Shown: positions 18,057-26,704 of the stretch, piece after piece
Layout: each line of letters starts with the position of its first letter
Position numbering within the stretch: the first letter of the stretch is position 1
NCBI RefSeq assembly: GCF_001050155.1
Contig: NZ_LFVY01000007.1
Span: forward strand, 186,001-250,000
Reading direction: 5' to 3'
From: Nitratireductor soli
Lineage (GTDB): Bacteria > Pseudomonadota > Alphaproteobacteria > Rhizobiales > Rhizobiaceae
Length of the DNA stretch: 64,000 nucleotides
Translations under genes and position numbers: made by a program
The notes under the pieces: model-generated
The model's input: the letters and a program-made list of their open reading frames with translations, nothing else
What the model was told of the DNA's origin: nothing
The model's database searches: none

Positions 18057-19109
18057 TCAGGTGTAGCGGTAGGGACGCCCCGCCTTGCCCATGGCGGCGT
18101 TGTATTCCTTGAGGATCTTGACCACGCGCGCGCTGCGGTCGCTTTGCGCGGCGATCTCGTCCCAGAACTTGGCGGCGGCTTCCTCGACCTGTCCCCATTC
18201 CTCGTCGGGGATGGTCGTCAGCTTCAGCTTGGTGCCGTCGACACGCAGCTTGGCCTCGCCGCCCCAGTACCACCACTGGCGATAATAGTGCGAGGAATCC
18301 ATGCACAGCTGGAACAGCGTCTTCAAATGCTCCGGCACCTCGTTCCAGCGCTCGGAATTGGCGAAGAACGAGCCGATCCAGGCGCCGGTGATGTTGTTGG
18401 TCAGGAAGTAGTTGGTGACGTCCGCCCAGCCGACCGTATAGTCCTCGGTGATGCCCGACCAGGCGATGCCGTCGAGCTCGCCGGTCTGGACGGCCACCTC
18501 GACATCCTCATAGGGCAGTGTCACGGGCACAACGCCGAACTGTGCCAGGAACTTGCCGGCTGTCGGGAAGGTGTAGACCCGCTTGCCCCTCAGGTCGGCA
18601 AGACTGTTGATCGGCTCCACCGTGTTGAAGTGGCACGGGTCCCACGAACCGGCGGAGAGCCAGGTGACGTTCTCCACCTCATTGTAGGCCTCCTCCCAGA
18701 TTTCCTTCAGGCCCCACTGGTTGAACAGGACGGGGACATCCAGCGAATAGCGCGTGGCGAAGGGGAAGTAGCCGCCGAAGACGGAGACGTCGACCGGGGC
18801 GGCCATCGAATCCTCATCCGACTGCACGGCGTCGATCGTGCCGGCCTGCATGGCGCGGAAGAGCTCGCCCGTCGGCACCAACTGGTCGGCGGTGTAAAGC
18901 TCGATCACCATGTCGCCATTGGCGACCTTGTTGAAGGCGTCGATGGCAGGCTTGACGACATGCTCGGCCAGCGCGGGGCCGGCATAGGTCTGCAGCCGCC
19001 ACTTGATCGGGCTTTGCGCGCGGACGTGCGGCATGGCCAGCGCCGATGCGCCCGTGGCCGCTGCCGAAGCGATGCCCGCCTTCTTGAGAAAATCGCGTCT
19101 GTTCTGCAT
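18057..19109 (-). CDS. TRAP transporter substrate-binding protein (DctP family)
   Basis: The protein has 350 residues. It starts with a twin-arginine signal (NRRDFLKKAG and an alanine-rich stretch, cleavage probably after VRA near residue 31), so it is exported folded. The body is a periplasmic TRAP solute receptor. The WLSAGSWDPCHFNTVEP stretch and the LADLRGKRVYTFPTAGKFLAQFG segment, which usually holds the ligand carboxylate-binding arginine, resemble TakP-type keto-acid receptors. It works with the DctM and DctQ proteins encoded just upstream on the same strand. The ligand probably carries a carboxylate, as in most of the family, but this is inference. Confidence 0.88.
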   Translation of the reverse strand: MQNRRDFLKKAGIASAAATGASALAMPHVRAQSPIKWRLQTYAGPALAEHVVKPAIDAFNKVANGDMVIELYTADQLVPTGELFRAMQAGTIDAVQSDEDSMAAPVDVSVFGGYFPFATRYSLDVPVLFNQWGLKEIWEEAYNEVENVTWLSAGSWDPCHFNTVEPINSLADLRGKRVYTFPTAGKFLAQFGVVPVTLPYEDVEVAVQTGELDGIAWSGITEDYTVGWADVTNYFLTNNITGAWIGSFFANSERWNEVPEHLKTLFQLCMDSSHYYRQWWYWGGEAKLRVDGTKLKLTTIPDEEWGQVEEAAAKFWDEIAAQSDRSARVVKILKEYNAAMGKAGRPYRYT

Positions 19110-19216
19110 CTCCGTTCACTCCTCTGGTTGTTCGTCCGGCCGTCCGCCGGACCATTCTTGCGCAGGCTCTGGATTGCTCTTCACCTCCTTTGCTTGTCCG
19201 GGCGGCTCCGGTCTCC

Positions 19217-20539
19217 TCAGCGGATGTAGAAATGCTGCGGCAGCCACAGGGCGATCTGCGGGAATGCCATGACGACGATCAGCGCCAGGATCATCACCGC
19301 GACGAAAGGCACAATGGAGCGGTAGATGTCGTTCAGGCTGATTTCCGGCGGCGCCATGGCGCGCATCAGGAACAGATTGTAGCCGAAGGGCGGCGTCATG
19401 TAGGCGATCTGGCAGGTGATCGTGTAGAGCACGCCGTACCAGATGAGATCGAAGCCAAGCAGCTTGACCAGCGGCACATAGAGCGGCGCGACGATGACCA
19501 GCATCGCGGTATCATCCAGGAACATGCCCATGATCAGGTAGGAAAGCTGCATCAGGATGAGAATTTCCCAAGGGGTCAGGCCGAGTTCGCCGATGAAGAA
19601 GCCCTCGATCGCCTTGACCGCGCCAAGCCCGTCGAACACGGCGCCGAAGCACAGCGCTGCCAGGATGATCCACATGAACATGCAGGAGACCGCCAGGGTA
19701 TTGCGCACGGTGTTGTGAATCACCTTGAAGGTCAGCCGGCCGCGAATGGCGGCGGCGGCGGTCGCCGACACGGCGCCGATGGCGGAACTTTCGACGAGGC
19801 TGGTGACGCCCATGACGAACAGGCCGGTCATCAGGAAGAAGATCATGAAAGGCAGGATGCCAGCCGACAGGAGCTTGAGCTTCTCTGTCATCGGCATGGC
19901 GCGCTCCTCCGCCGGCAGCGCCGGGCCGAGCTTGGGCTGGAGCCAGCAGCGGATGGCGATGTAGAGGATGAACAGCCCGGCCATCAGCAGGCCCGGAAAG
20001 ACGCCGGCGAGCCAGAGCTGGCCGACCGGCTGGCGAGCGATCATGGCGTAGAGCACCAGCACCACGCTGGGCGGCACGAGGATGCCTAGCGACGAGCCTG
20101 CCTGGATGACGCCGGTCACCATCACCTTGTCGTAGCCGCGGCGCAAAAGCTCCGGCAGGGCGATGGTGGCGCCGATGGCCATGCCGGCGACCGACAGGCC
20201 GTTCATTGCCGAGATCACCACCATCAGGGCGATGGTGCCGATGGCAAGCCCGCCGCGCACCGGACCGAACCAGACGTGGAACATCTTGTAGAGATCGTCG
20301 GCGATGCCCGATTCCGACAGCATGTAGCCCATGTAGATGAACAGCGGCAGTGTCAGCAGCGCGTACCATTTCATCAGTTTCATGGCGGCCGAGAAGGCAA
20401 GCTCGGAGCCGCCCGTGCCCCACAGGAGCAGAGCGAAGGCGACGGCGATGAAGCCGATGGCGCCGAAGACGCGCTGGCCGGTCAACAGCAGCCCCATCAT
20501 GCCGACGAACATCAGGATGGCGGTGAGTTCGTAGCTCAA
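19217..20539 (-). CDS. TRAP transporter large permease (DctM family)
   Basis: The protein has 440 residues with about twelve membrane segments and is the ion-coupled transport subunit. Family marks include LPLFIYMGYMLSESGIAD and PELLRRGYDKVMVTGVIQAGSSLGILVPPS. I start at the TTG at 20539, which has GGAGGA six bases before it and overlaps the DctQ stop (TTGA). The next ATG would remove the first helix start. A longer reading from 20902 is an out-of-frame overlap with DctQ. It forms the membrane unit with the small permease at 20536-21045. Confidence 0.9.
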   Translation of the reverse strand: MSYELTAILMFVGMMGLLLTGQRVFGAIGFIAVAFALLLWGTGGSELAFSAAMKLMKWYALLTLPLFIYMGYMLSESGIADDLYKMFHVWFGPVRGGLAIGTIALMVVISAMNGLSVAGMAIGATIALPELLRRGYDKVMVTGVIQAGSSLGILVPPSVVLVLYAMIARQPVGQLWLAGVFPGLLMAGLFILYIAIRCWLQPKLGPALPAEERAMPMTEKLKLLSAGILPFMIFFLMTGLFVMGVTSLVESSAIGAVSATAAAAIRGRLTFKVIHNTVRNTLAVSCMFMWIILAALCFGAVFDGLGAVKAIEGFFIGELGLTPWEILILMQLSYLIMGMFLDDTAMLVIVAPLYVPLVKLLGFDLIWYGVLYTITCQIAYMTPPFGYNLFLMRAMAPPEISLNDIYRSIVPFVAVMILALIVVMAFPQIALWLPQHFYIR

Positions 20540-21045
20540 GAGAGTTCCTCCCCGCGCGCGATGGCGATGTCCCGGAACAATTGGGCGATGGCCTGCAGCA
20601 GCGTCAAAGCGATGCCGAAGCACATGATGAGCTTGATCGGCGCCATATAGGGCGACCAGGACGAATAACTGGTCTCGCCATACTTCAGCGCGTAGGAGGT
20701 GGAGGAGAAGCCGCCATAGAGCAGCAGGCTGAGATAAAAGATCAGGAACAGGACGGTGACGGTGTCGATCAGCGCCTTGGTGCGCGGCGGCCAGTTGGCG
20801 TAGATCAGGTCCATGCGCACATGGGCGTCGTTCTTCAGCGCCCAGCCGCCGCCGACCATGTAATAGGCGACCATGACGAACTGCGCCATTTCCAGGGTCC
20901 ACAGGGGCGGGATGGAAACGGTCTTCATGATCGATGAATAGAGAAGGATGCCGATCATCAGGAAGATCATGTACATCATGATCAGGCCGACAATTTCATT
21001 GGTGCGGTCGATGAAGCGCACATAGCGCCTTATGGCGTTCGGCAT
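20536..21045 (-). CDS. TRAP transporter small permease (DctQ family)
   Basis: The protein has 169 residues with four membrane helices, as usual for DctQ. The conserved WTLEMAQFVMVAYYMVGGGWALKNDAHVRMD segment lies near 55-85 (quoted in part: WALKNDAHVRMD). The ATG at 21045 follows AGGAG with five bases between. Starting at 21138 would add a charged tail that overlaps the amidohydrolase gene, so I reject that. Its stop overlaps the DctM start. It is the scaffold between the DctP receptor and the DctM channel. Confidence 0.88.
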   Translation of the reverse strand: MPNAIRRYVRFIDRTNEIVGLIMMYMIFLMIGILLYSSIMKTVSIPPLWTLEMAQFVMVAYYMVGGGWALKNDAHVRMDLIYANWPPRTKALIDTVTVLFLIFYLSLLLYGGFSSTSYALKYGETSYSSWSPYMAPIKLIMCFGIALTLLQAIAQLFRDIAIARGEELS

Positions 21046-21112
21046 CGGCTCCTGTCTCCCATTGTCCGTTCCTTTCCGTTCCCTGTTCAGCTTCCGCCTC
21101 GGCGTTTGTTCG

Positions 21113-21913
21113 TCACGCCTTTTGCCGGCTGGTGGCATGTGTTTCGACGGTGAGGCTGTCGAGCGCCGTTTCCAGCAGCCGCGCCAGATGGCCGGCCCAG
21201 CGCTGTTGTCCCGCCTCGTCGGAGATCAGGTCGTTGCAGATCTCGATCATGACGTTGGCCAGACCGCGCGCGATCGCATGCTCCTTCAGCGTATGGGTCA
21301 CACCATCTTCCGGGCCATAGGGATAGTTGCGCAGGGCGGTGTCGATGCCTTGGGCTTCGGCGCGCGCCAGCATGGCATCGGCCAGGCGCCGGTCGCGGTC
21401 GTGCAGGATGCCGATTGCCCGGTGCCGGGTGATGCCGAAATAGATGCGTGTGAAGGAATGGATGGTGACGATCACCGGCGGTCGGGCCTGCGTGGCGCGT
21501 GCCGAGACCAGCGCGGCAAGTGCTGCGCGGAAGGGCTCGTAGACCTCGTCGATGCGCTGGCGGCGCGCCGCCGCGCTCAGATCGCGGTTTCCCGGAACGA
21601 CATGAACCTCGCTCATTTCGGGAATGGCGTCGGGCGCTTCCGGCGGGCGGTTGCAATCGTAGACAAGGCGCGAAAAGCGCTGGAAGACGAGCGGCGCGTC
21701 GAGCAGCGCCGAGAGCCGTTGGGCGACCGCCAGCGCGCCGATGTCCCAGGCAGCGTGGCTGTCGAGCGTTTCCGGTCTTGTGCCCAGCGCACCGAGCGCT
21801 TGCGGGATGGTCTTCGAGGCGTGCTCGCAGACGAGGATGACGGGCGAGCGCCCGTCCTGCCGCTCGATCGCGACAGGCTGTCCCTCGGATGGATCAAGCA
21901 TCGCCCTCGCCAC
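21113..21913 (-). CDS. N-formylglutamate amidohydrolase family protein
   Basis: The protein has 266 residues and belongs to the HutG2/N-formylglutamate deformylase family of metal-dependent amidases. It has VILVCEHASKTIP near 26-38, with a probable metal-binding glutamate and histidine, SHAAWDIGA near 52-60 and VTIHSFTRIYFG near 148-159. The GTG at 21913 is preceded by GGCGAGGAG. It is the first gene of the minus-strand run leading into the TRAP transporter and the gamma-glutamyl enzymes. No other histidine-utilisation gene is near, so hydrolysis of another N-acyl or glutamyl compound is likely. A true deformylase role cannot be excluded. Confidence 0.8.
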   Translation of the reverse strand: MARAMLDPSEGQPVAIERQDGRSPVILVCEHASKTIPQALGALGTRPETLDSHAAWDIGALAVAQRLSALLDAPLVFQRFSRLVYDCNRPPEAPDAIPEMSEVHVVPGNRDLSAAARRQRIDEVYEPFRAALAALVSARATQARPPVIVTIHSFTRIYFGITRHRAIGILHDRDRRLADAMLARAEAQGIDTALRNYPYGPEDGVTHTLKEHAIARGLANVMIEICNDLISDEAGQQRWAGHLARLLETALDSLTVETHATSRQKA

Positions 21914-22016
21914 CAGTTGGTACTCCTCGCCAACCCGTCTGTGCCGCTTTTTCCCGGATCGCGTCCGGAAACGGCTTTGTAATAATGATTAGCATTGCCG
22001 CGATTTTGTCAATCGT

Positions 22017-22030
22017 GTAATTTTTGTTAC
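22017..22030. promoter_or_regulatory. GTAA-N6-TTAC dyad in the RpiR divergent promoter
   Basis: TGTAATTTTTGTTACG, with the dyad GTAA-TTTTTG-TTAC at 22017-22030, lies in the 230-bp gap between the amidohydrolase gene (minus) and the RpiR-type gene (plus). It resembles the TGTAATTAAATTACA sites of the RpiR member HexR. It is a reasonable candidate for the operator of the adjacent regulator. No second copy was found. Confidence 0.4.
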
Positions 22031-22064
22031 GAAACGATTTGCCGGGTCCGCACCGAAGGGCGGT

Positions 22065-22127
22065 GCTCTAGCTTCGTTTTTCCGCATTCATGCGGACGTC
22101 AGGTGATCCCACCTGACTGCAAAATGC
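22065..22127 (-). repeat. Dispersed palindromic intergenic element, copy A (partial)
   Basis: Read on the minus strand this matches the first part of the complete copy at 56246-56350. It has the same two inner palindromes: GTCAGGTG-N4-CACCTGAC (22098-22117) and TCCGCA-N4-TGCGGA (22081-22096). The A-rich link and the GCTCTA end at 22065 are also present. It sits directly before the RpiR-type gene. Confidence 0.75.
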
Positions 22128-22143
22128 CATAGGGGAGCAGCTT

Positions 22144-22995
22144 TTGGGAACCAGGGAACAGGTGCATGCGGCACTCGGCCAGATGACCGATGCGGAGCGG
22201 AAGGTGGCGCACGCCTTTCTCGCCAATTATCCAAGCAGCGGCCTGTCGACCGTCGCCGAATTCGCCGAACTTGCCGGCACCAGCGCGCCGACCGTGCTGC
22301 GTTTCGTCTCGCGGCTGGGCTTTTCCGGCTACCCGGAATTCCAGCGCGCGTTGCGCACGGAAATCCAGGCGGAGCTTCTGTCGCCATTGGAAAAAGGCGA
22401 GAAGTCGCTGGCCCGGACCGCGAACGGCTCGGCGCTCGGCGCCTATTTCAGCCGTGCCGCCAGCAACATCGCGGCGACGCTGGAGGCGATCCCCGAAAGC
22501 GAGTTCGAGGCGGCCTGCGCCCTCCTGTCGGATCACAAGGCCGCCTGCTACTGCCTCGGCGGCCGTTTCAGCGACGCGATTGCCCGCTACATGGCGGCGC
22601 ATCTGCGCATCGTCAGGCCGAATGTGCGCCGATTCCAGGATCAGACGTCGACCTGGGACGACCAGTTGCTCGACGTGAAGACGGGCGATGTGGTGGTGCT
22701 GTTCGACATCCGCCGCTACCAGCGCGACCTCGTTCATCTCAGCGAACTGCTGGGCGAGCGCAAGGCGCGCATCGTGCTGATCACCGATAGCTGGCTGTCG
22801 CCGATCTCGCGCTACGCGAAGGTGGTTTTACCCTGCGCCATCGACGCGGGCCGCACCTGGGATTCGAGCGTGACGCTGATCGCGCTGGTGGAAGCCATCA
22901 TCGACCGCGTGACGCACAAGGACTGGGACGCCTCGCGCGGCCGCATCCAGGCGCTGGAGCATATCCACTGGAACAAGCCTGCCACGGGTGGATAA
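22144..22995 (+). CDS. MurR/RpiR-family transcriptional regulator
   Basis: The protein has 283 residues. Residues 1-75 form the RpiR-type helix-turn-helix (STVAEFAELAGTSAPTVLRFVSRLGFSGYPEFQ), quoted here in part as SAPTVLRFVSRLGFSGYPEF. Residues 120-260 form a SIS domain (CYCLGGRFSDAIARYMAAHL, then LITDSWLSPISRYAKVVLPC). I start at the TTG at 22144, nine bases after GGGGAG; it gives the full HTH. It is divergent from the amidohydrolase-TRAP-ligase-dehydrogenase run and is the natural candidate to control it. SIS domains usually sense phosphosugars, but members of this group also answer to other catabolites. The ligand is unknown. Confidence 0.88.
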   Translation: MGTREQVHAALGQMTDAERKVAHAFLANYPSSGLSTVAEFAELAGTSAPTVLRFVSRLGFSGYPEFQRALRTEIQAELLSPLEKGEKSLARTANGSALGAYFSRAASNIAATLEAIPESEFEAACALLSDHKAACYCLGGRFSDAIARYMAAHLRIVRPNVRRFQDQTSTWDDQLLDVKTGDVVVLFDIRRYQRDLVHLSELLGERKARIVLITDSWLSPISRYAKVVLPCAIDAGRTWDSSVTLIALVEAIIDRVTHKDWDASRGRIQALEHIHWNKPATGG

Positions 22996-23016
22996 CGCTG
23001 CGCCAAGCGCCCTCTG

Positions 23017-23781
23017 CTAACCGTAGATCGCCGCCGCGGCCTCCTGCAACCGCGCCATCGCCGCGCGATACGGTCCAGGCCCATGGCTGATGCGCGCGAC
23101 GCCGCATGCGCCGAGCCGCTTCGCATCGGGCGCAGCCGTCATGGCCATGATGTTGACGGGCAGCGCCGTCGCTGCGCACAGATCCTCGATCAACGCTTCG
23201 TCGATCAGGCCGGGCGCGAAGAAACCGCTGGCACCGGCATCCGTATAGGCCGAGGCGCGGTCCTTTGCCTCGGCAAGCAGGCCCGCATGAAGGCTGCGGT
23301 CGCCTTCCTTCAGGAACAGGTCGGTGCGCGCGTTGATGAACAGTGGCACGCCTTTGTTTTCTGCGGCCTGACGGATGGCGGCGATGCGCGCCGACTGGTC
23401 CCTGATCGCATGCAAGCCGTCGCCACCGACCATCTGATCCTCGAAATTGATGCCGATCGCTCCGGCGTCGAGAACGCGGCCGACGTTCTCCGCCGCCCCT
23501 TGTGGATCGTTGGAATAGGCACCTTCGAAGTCCACGGAAAGCGGCAGGTCGACCGCGCTCGCGATGCGCTCCGCGACGGTTGTCAGCAGATCGAGGGGAA
23601 TTTTCTGTCCGTCGCCGAAACCGTGCGCGGCGGCGACCGACCAGCTTCCCGTCGCCAGCGCCCTGGCGCCGCCGTCGGCCACCGCCTTCGCCGAGCCGGC
23701 ATCCCAGATATTGTAGAGGATCAGTGGATCGCCCTTTACATGCAGGGCGGTGAAGGCGCGGGCTTTGTCACTCTGGCTCAT
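23017..23781 (-). CDS. Isocitrate lyase/PEP mutase superfamily protein
   Basis: The protein has 254 residues and folds as the alpha/beta barrel of the PEP mutase/isocitrate lyase superfamily. Visible marks are ILYNIWDAGSAKAVADGG near 21-38, the metal-binding DFEGAYS near 84-90, GINFEDQ near 111-117 and INARTDLFL near 151-159. The isocitrate-lyase catalytic KKCGH loop is missing, so it is one of the small oxaloacetate-hydrolase or phosphonomutase-like proteins of unknown reaction. The start at 23781 overlaps the end of the Ada gene by 14 bases. A longer start inside Ada is less likely. It converges with the RpiR-type gene. Confidence 0.82.
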   Translation of the reverse strand: MSQSDKARAFTALHVKGDPLILYNIWDAGSAKAVADGGARALATGSWSVAAAHGFGDGQKIPLDLLTTVAERIASAVDLPLSVDFEGAYSNDPQGAAENVGRVLDAGAIGINFEDQMVGGDGLHAIRDQSARIAAIRQAAENKGVPLFINARTDLFLKEGDRSLHAGLLAEAKDRASAYTDAGASGFFAPGLIDEALIEDLCAATALPVNIMAMTAAPDAKRLGACGVARISHGPGPYRAAMARLQEAAAAIYG

Positions 23782-24847
23782 GGGGGCTCCTGTCTGACGA
23801 AAATCTGAGTTTCTCATGTTCCAGCAGCCAGCGCTTGCGCCACAGGCCGCCGCCATATCCGGTCAGCCGGCCATCAGCGGCCAGCACCCGGTGGCAGGGA
23901 ATGACGATGGCGATCTGGTTGGCGCCATTGGCCCGCGCGGCGGCGCGGGCGGCATCTGGAAGGTTCAGTTGGGCGGCGATCTGCGAATAGCTGCGCATCT
24001 CGCCTGCCGGGATCTGCCGCAATGCCTGCCAGACGTCGCGTTCGAAAGGAGTGCCGTGGCCGGCAAGCGGGGTCGAGAAACGGGTTGAACGGCCGGCGAA
24101 ATAGGCGTCAAGCTCGGCGGTGATCTGCTGGAGGGGAGCCGTTGATCCGAACGCGATGGCCGACCCGGTCGCCTTGCGCAATTTGCGGATTTCAGCCGGC
24201 AGAGCCGTGCGTTCGAGGAATTCGAGCAGGTGCAGGGCGTGATCGTCGGCGATGGCGATCATCGTGCCGATCGGGGTGTCGATCCAGCCGGCGCGCAGGA
24301 GCGGACGACCGCGCATGCCGGCCGGCGCCTCGCCCACAAGCCGCGCCACCGCATCGCGAAAGCCGCTGCCCGAGGCGAAACCCGCCTCCTGCTGCGCCTC
24401 GATCACGCTGGCGCCGCCAGCCAGGCTCTCGACCGCCTGGCCGACGCGGCGCAGGCGCGCCATTTCGAGGAAGCTGATGCCGAAACGCCGTTTGAAGGCG
24501 CGGCGCACGGTCGAGGGATCGTGGCCCATGCGGACGATGTCAGCCTCATACCAGCGGCGTTCCGGTTCTCCCTCGAGCGCCCCCAGCAGTCCGGCGACAA
24601 GCGGATCGGCTTCACCGACGCGGTCGAGCGGCCGGCAACGCTTGCATGGGCGCAGACCCGCCTCGAAGCATTGCGCGACCGTATCGTAGAACACGACGTT
24701 CTCGCGCTTGGGCTTGCGGGCCGGGCAGGTGAGGCGGCAGAAGACGCCGGTCGTCGTCACGCCGGCATAGACGACGCCGTCGAGGGCGGCCTCGCGCGAC
24801 AGCAGCGCCTGATAGAGATGATCGTCGTCGGGGCGTTGGAACAGCAT
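23768..24847 (-). CDS. ada: Bifunctional DNA repair protein/regulator Ada (O6-methylguanine-DNA methyltransferase)
   Basis: The protein has 359 residues, close to E. coli Ada. Residues 1-80 form the zinc-binding Ada domain with four cysteines (FCRLTC and CKRC), one of which takes methyl groups from phosphotriesters. Residues 90-180 are an AraC-type helix-turn-helix (RRFGISFLEMARLRRVGQAV). Residues 190-350 are the suicide methyltransferase with the active cysteine in VIPCHRVL and GYGGGLWRKRWLL after it. It repairs alkylated DNA in the cytoplasm and, once methylated, activates transcription. It is translated just ahead of the PEP-mutase-like gene with a 14-base overlap. That link has no obvious metabolic meaning. 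Confidence 0.93.
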   Translation of the reverse strand: MLFQRPDDDHLYQALLSREAALDGVVYAGVTTTGVFCRLTCPARKPKRENVVFYDTVAQCFEAGLRPCKRCRPLDRVGEADPLVAGLLGALEGEPERRWYEADIVRMGHDPSTVRRAFKRRFGISFLEMARLRRVGQAVESLAGGASVIEAQQEAGFASGSGFRDAVARLVGEAPAGMRGRPLLRAGWIDTPIGTMIAIADDHALHLLEFLERTALPAEIRKLRKATGSAIAFGSTAPLQQITAELDAYFAGRSTRFSTPLAGHGTPFERDVWQALRQIPAGEMRSYSQIAAQLNLPDAARAAARANGANQIAIVIPCHRVLAADGRLTGYGGGLWRKRWLLEHEKLRFSSDRSPHEPE

Positions 24848-24921
24848 GCGCGCAGATTAGCGCAAACCGAACGGCGCGCCGCCGAAAATCGGGCGTCTAT
24901 TCCAACGCTCCTGACAAAACG

Positions 24922-25389
24922 TCAGTGGTTTTGCTGTGCTTCGATCTGCGACTTGACCAGCCAGATTTCCGCTTCATGGGTGGCGCAAAGCCGTTCCCAG
25001 CGCGCGTTCGACATGCCGGCGTCGCGCCAGGCCGTCAACGTCGCGTAGCACGTGCTTTCCGGCAGGCCGCAGACGGTGTGCGGCACGACGCGGGCGCTGA
25101 TGCGCGGCAGGAGATGGTCCGGCGTGCCGATGTGGTAGTCGATGAGCAGCAGGTCCGGCCGGGCATCGATGCGCAGGAAGCCTTCGGAGCCGTCGAACAG
25201 CGAGCGACCGAGATAAAGGCCGGTCACCTCGTCCTTCTTCGTGTCGAAACAACCGAGCGCCCAGCGGCCGAGAGCGGCGCCGTCGGCCAGGAAAGCGAAG
25301 GCGCGTTCGGCGGGCGCCTCGATGAAGGCCGAGATGCTGTGGCCGAGACCGGCGCCGACCGGTGCTGTCGTCTGATTGCTGTCGCTCAT
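24922..25389 (-). CDS. SRPBCC-fold protein in a TRAP operon
   Basis: The protein has 155 residues and looks like a START/SRPBCC hydrophobic-ligand fold. It opens with SISAFIEAPAERAFAFLADGAALGRWALG, a typical first strand and helices (in part IEAPAERAFAFLADGAALG), and has alternating strands after it, with a C-terminal helix ending at KSQIEAQQ. It lies 22 bases downstream of the DctM gene on the same strand, so it is probably the last gene of the 28184-24922 TRAP operon. Related proteins are often found beside catabolic genes and may bind the substrate or a product. No enzymatic residue can be named. Confidence 0.65.
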   Translation of the reverse strand: MSDSNQTTAPVGAGLGHSISAFIEAPAERAFAFLADGAALGRWALGCFDTKKDEVTGLYLGRSLFDGSEGFLRIDARPDLLLIDYHIGTPDHLLPRISARVVPHTVCGLPESTCYATLTAWRDAGMSNARWERLCATHEAEIWLVKSQIEAQQNH

Positions 25390-25411
25390 GGTGTCCTCGG
25401 GATTCTCGATC

Positions 25412-26704
25412 TCAAAAGCCGAGCAGATTGGGCAGCCAGAGGCTGAGGCCCGGCACGGCGGAAACGATCGCCAGGGCGACCAGATTGACGGCGAGGAACG
25501 GCGCGGTGGCGCGCAGCAATGCGCCGAGCCCGCAACCCGCCATGCGCTCGGCGGCGAACAGGCAGACGCCGAGCGGCGGCGTCAGAAGGCCGATGTTGAG
25601 GTTCAGGATGGCGACGACGCCGAAATGCAGCGGGTCGATGCCGGCCGTCTGCGCGGCATGCGCCAGGATCGGCCCGAACAGGATGATCACCGCCGTCGGA
25701 TCGATGAACATGCCAAGCACCAGCAGGGCCGCATTGAACACCAGCATGGTGGCGAGCGGGCCGAAATTCCAGCCTTCGATGGCGCCCGACAGGAGACGAG
25801 GCACGTTCTCCATGCCCATGGCCCAGGAAAAAGCCGCGCCGCAGCCGACGATGATCAGCAATTGCCCGGAAAACAACGCCGAGCGCGAAAAGACCGAGGC
25901 GAGCGAGCGCAGGTTGACGGAACGGTAGATGAACAGCGCGACGACCAGCGCGTAGATGCAGGCGATGCCGCCGGCTTCCGTCGGCGTCATGATGCCGCCG
26001 AGGATGCCGGCAAGGATGATCACCGGGATCATCAGTGGCACGAGGGCAGCACCCGAAACCTTTGCAAGCGCCTTCGGCGAGCGGTCGGCCTCGACCGCCG
26101 GGAAGTTGTACAGGCGCGCCTGGATGGCGACGAGGATCATCTGCGCCAGGCCGATCAGCAGGCCGGGAAAGATCGTCGCGGCCATCAGCGCGCCGATGGA
26201 GACGTCGGTGATCGAACCGTAGATGACGGCGGTGAGCGACGGCGGCAGCATAGGGCCGATGATCGACGAGGAGGCCGTCACCGCTGCCGCATAGGCGCTG
26301 GTGTAGCCCTGCTTGACCATGGCCGGGATGAAGACGCGGCCAAGCGCGGCGATGTCGCCCAGCGCGACGCCGGTGATGCCGGCAAACAGGATCGACGCGC
26401 CGATGTTGACCTGCGCCAGCCCGCCGCGCAGCGCGCCGAACCAGGCATTGGCGAAGGCGATCAGCCTATCGGTGATGCGCCCGGCATTGACCAGTTCGCC
26501 GGCCAGGATGAACAGCGGCACGGCCATCAGAACGAAACTGTCCATGCCCTGGTAGATGCGCTCCGGAACGATGGGCAGGAAGGCCCAGTTGCCGGTGATG
26601 GCCATCCACGACAGCACGCCGGCGATCATCGCCCAGGCGATGGGCAGGCCGAACAGCAACAGTCCGAGGAAGACGCCCAGAAGGGTCAGAAGGCCGATGC
26701 TCAT
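25412..26704 (-). CDS. TRAP transporter large permease (DctM family)
   Basis: The protein has 430 residues, about twelve membrane helices and the family segments FILAGELVNAGRITDRLIAF and ASSSIIGPMLPPSLTAVIYG. The start at 26704 overlaps the DctQ stop by four bases (ATGA). The long upstream extension in the same frame (to 27247) lies within DctQ and is rejected. It is the channel subunit of the second TRAP system. The set resembles the hexuronate and C4-dicarboxylate type by eye, without proof of substrate. Confidence 0.9.
   Translation of the reverse strand: MSIGLLTLLGVFLGLLLFGLPIAWAMIAGVLSWMAITGNWAFLPIVPERIYQGMDSFVLMAVPLFILAGELVNAGRITDRLIAFANAWFGALRGGLAQVNIGASILFAGITGVALGDIAALGRVFIPAMVKQGYTSAYAAAVTASSSIIGPMLPPSLTAVIYGSITDVSIGALMAATIFPGLLIGLAQMILVAIQARLYNFPAVEADRSPKALAKVSGAALVPLMIPVIILAGILGGIMTPTEAGGIACIYALVVALFIYRSVNLRSLASVFSRSALFSGQLLIIVGCGAAFSWAMGMENVPRLLSGAIEGWNFGPLATMLVFNAALLVLGMFIDPTAVIILFGPILAHAAQTAGIDPLHFGVVAILNLNIGLLTPPLGVCLFAAERMAGCGLGALLRATAPFLAVNLVALAIVSAVPGLSLWLPNLLGF

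Noticed and set aside
21978-21998. Fur-like sequence AATGATTAGCATT upstream of the amidohydrolase gene
   Set aside because: It is short and imperfect, and none of the nearby genes concerns iron.
22098-22117. CAGGTG-N4-CACCTG palindrome as an RpiR operator
   Set aside because: The same palindrome occurs at 56260 and 58918 as part of a larger dispersed repeat, so it is better explained as repeat structure than as an operator of one regulator.
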